Positions 63,506 through 64,000 of a stretch of DNA of 64,000 nucleotides are shown here, one piece after another. Within the stretch, counting starts at the first letter, position 1. Each line of letters opens with the position of its first letter. Under the pieces are notes generated by a model. It ran no database searches and was not told the origin of the DNA. It was given only the letters and a program-made list of their open reading frames with translations. Source of the DNA: an uncultured Pelagibacteraceae bacterium (lineage in GTDB: Bacteria > Pseudomonadota > Alphaproteobacteria > Pelagibacterales > Pelagibacteraceae); the NCBI GenBank assembly GCA_902571955.1, contig CACGDZ010000007.1:1-64000 (forward strand), written 5' to 3'. A program made the position numbers and the translations under genes.

Positions 63506-64000
63506 ATGACTGAAGATAAATCTAACATAGCTCTTCTACTTGGTGATCCAGCTGGAATTGGACCAGAATTAATTTCAAAACTTTTAAATGATGAAATAAC
63601 AAAAAAAGCAAATATTATCATAATCGGTGAAAAACAAGTTTTTGAAAGCGGAAATAGTATTGCAGGAATTTCGCATAATATAGATGTTGTAGAAAATTAT
63701 GCTGATGTAAATTTTGATAAAGCAAATAGATATTTGTTAGATATTTCTAAAGGGAAGAATCATAAATATAAATTAGCAGAACCATCAAAAGAATCTGGTG
63801 AAAGTGTATTAGAAGCTTTAGATTTAGCCTTAACTCTAGCTAAAGAAAAAAAAATAGATGCAATTAATTTTGCACCAATGAATAAAACAAGTTTAAAACT
63901 TGGGGGAAATAAACATTCAGACGAATTACAGTTAATGGCTGAAAAACTTGAAGTAAATAGTTTTTGTTGCGAATTTAATGTCATTGATAATTTTTGGACA
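63506..64000 (+). CDS. PdxA family 4-phosphate dehydrogenase, partial (window edge)
   Basis: The frame is open from the ATG at 63506 to the window end, 165 codons. The motif LLLGDPAGIGPE at residues 11-22 is the PdxA signature, and NFAPMNKTSLKLGGNKHSDE is the later binding segment. The family holds PdxA (pyridoxine synthesis) and PdxA2-type enzymes acting on 4-phosphates of four-carbon sugar acids. The divergent TctABC/SDR/kinase operon favours the latter. The C-terminal half is outside the window. Confidence 0.88.
   Translation, partial: MTEDKSNIALLLGDPAGIGPELISKLLNDEITKKANIIIIGEKQVFESGNSIAGISHNIDVVENYADVNFDKANRYLLDISKGKNHKYKLAEPSKESGESVLEALDLALTLAKEKKIDAINFAPMNKTSLKLGGNKHSDELQLMAEKLEVNSFCCEFNVIDNFWT

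Noticed and set aside
1-64000. tRNA, rRNA, CRISPR, insertion sequence, prophage or toxin-antitoxin
   Set aside because: I looked in the gaps for tRNA T-arm motifs, repeated spacers, transposase motifs and paired small genes and saw none; dense coding leaves little room.

Overview
The window is AT-rich and densely coded. It looks like a streamlined marine alphaproteobacterium of the SAR11 clade (Candidatus Pelagibacter or a close relative). The support is gene content and style: an aprM-aprB-aprA operon, xsc and suyAB, a TPP-riboswitch-controlled SSS transporter, TRAP, TTT and sugar ABC importers, chains of genes joined by ATGA or TAATG overlaps, and intergenic gaps that never reach 300 bases. 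I saw no rRNA, tRNA, CRISPR array, insertion sequence or prophage. The assignment rests on content and recall, not on a search.

Layout. (1) 1-9.8 kb: end of a DUF3047 gene, then a leftward operon dctP-dctQ-dctM (TRAP importer), an NCS1 permease and an SDR dehydrogenase. Divergent from it is a rightward chain of GMC oxidoreductase, TerC, SDR and M23 peptidase. (2) 9.9-22.1 kb: a sulfonate and sulfite block. It holds a DadA-type FAD oxidase and xsc on the minus strand, divergent suyA-suyB and a YeiH-type exporter on the plus strand, and the minus-strand operon aprM-aprB-aprA-orf116-orf44-tauE. Sulfite released by Xsc and SuyAB would be oxidised to adenylyl sulfate by AprBA or exported. (3) 22.2-35 kb: housekeeping genes: HIT, pabCAB-like folate genes, an MFS transporter, a metC-like gene, mnmA, DUF3553-cysQ, recX, an ABA4-like gene with an HCCA isomerase, rhodanese, bcp, amtB and HU. 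(4) 35-51 kb: rseP, glycan genes, SRAP, the conserved tesA/ABC/FtsX divergon, SOUL, a second TauE, an ABC-2 exporter, and a thiamine-precursor transporter under a TPP riboswitch. (5) 51-64 kb: a sugar and sugar-acid block. It holds a Gfo/Idh dehydrogenase, aldose 1-epimerase, xylose-dehydrogenase-like SDR, PhyH dioxygenase, a sugar ABC importer, a ROK kinase, an SDR, TctABC and the start of a pdxA-family gene.

Themes. Three unrelated importers (TRAP, sugar ABC, TTT) share one design: the binding-protein gene comes first behind a GAGGGA ribosome site, an intrinsic-terminator hairpin follows it, and the membrane genes come after. In the TTT operon the hairpin lies inside the first codons of tctB. 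Several short genes missing from the ORF track are described: a 27-residue basic peptide, DUF3553, three small membrane proteins, and a vestige of a lost SDR gene. The best candidates for undescribed biology are the two unknown genes inside the apr operon, the basic peptide, the permease with a large inserted domain, and the terminator-in-codons arrangement.
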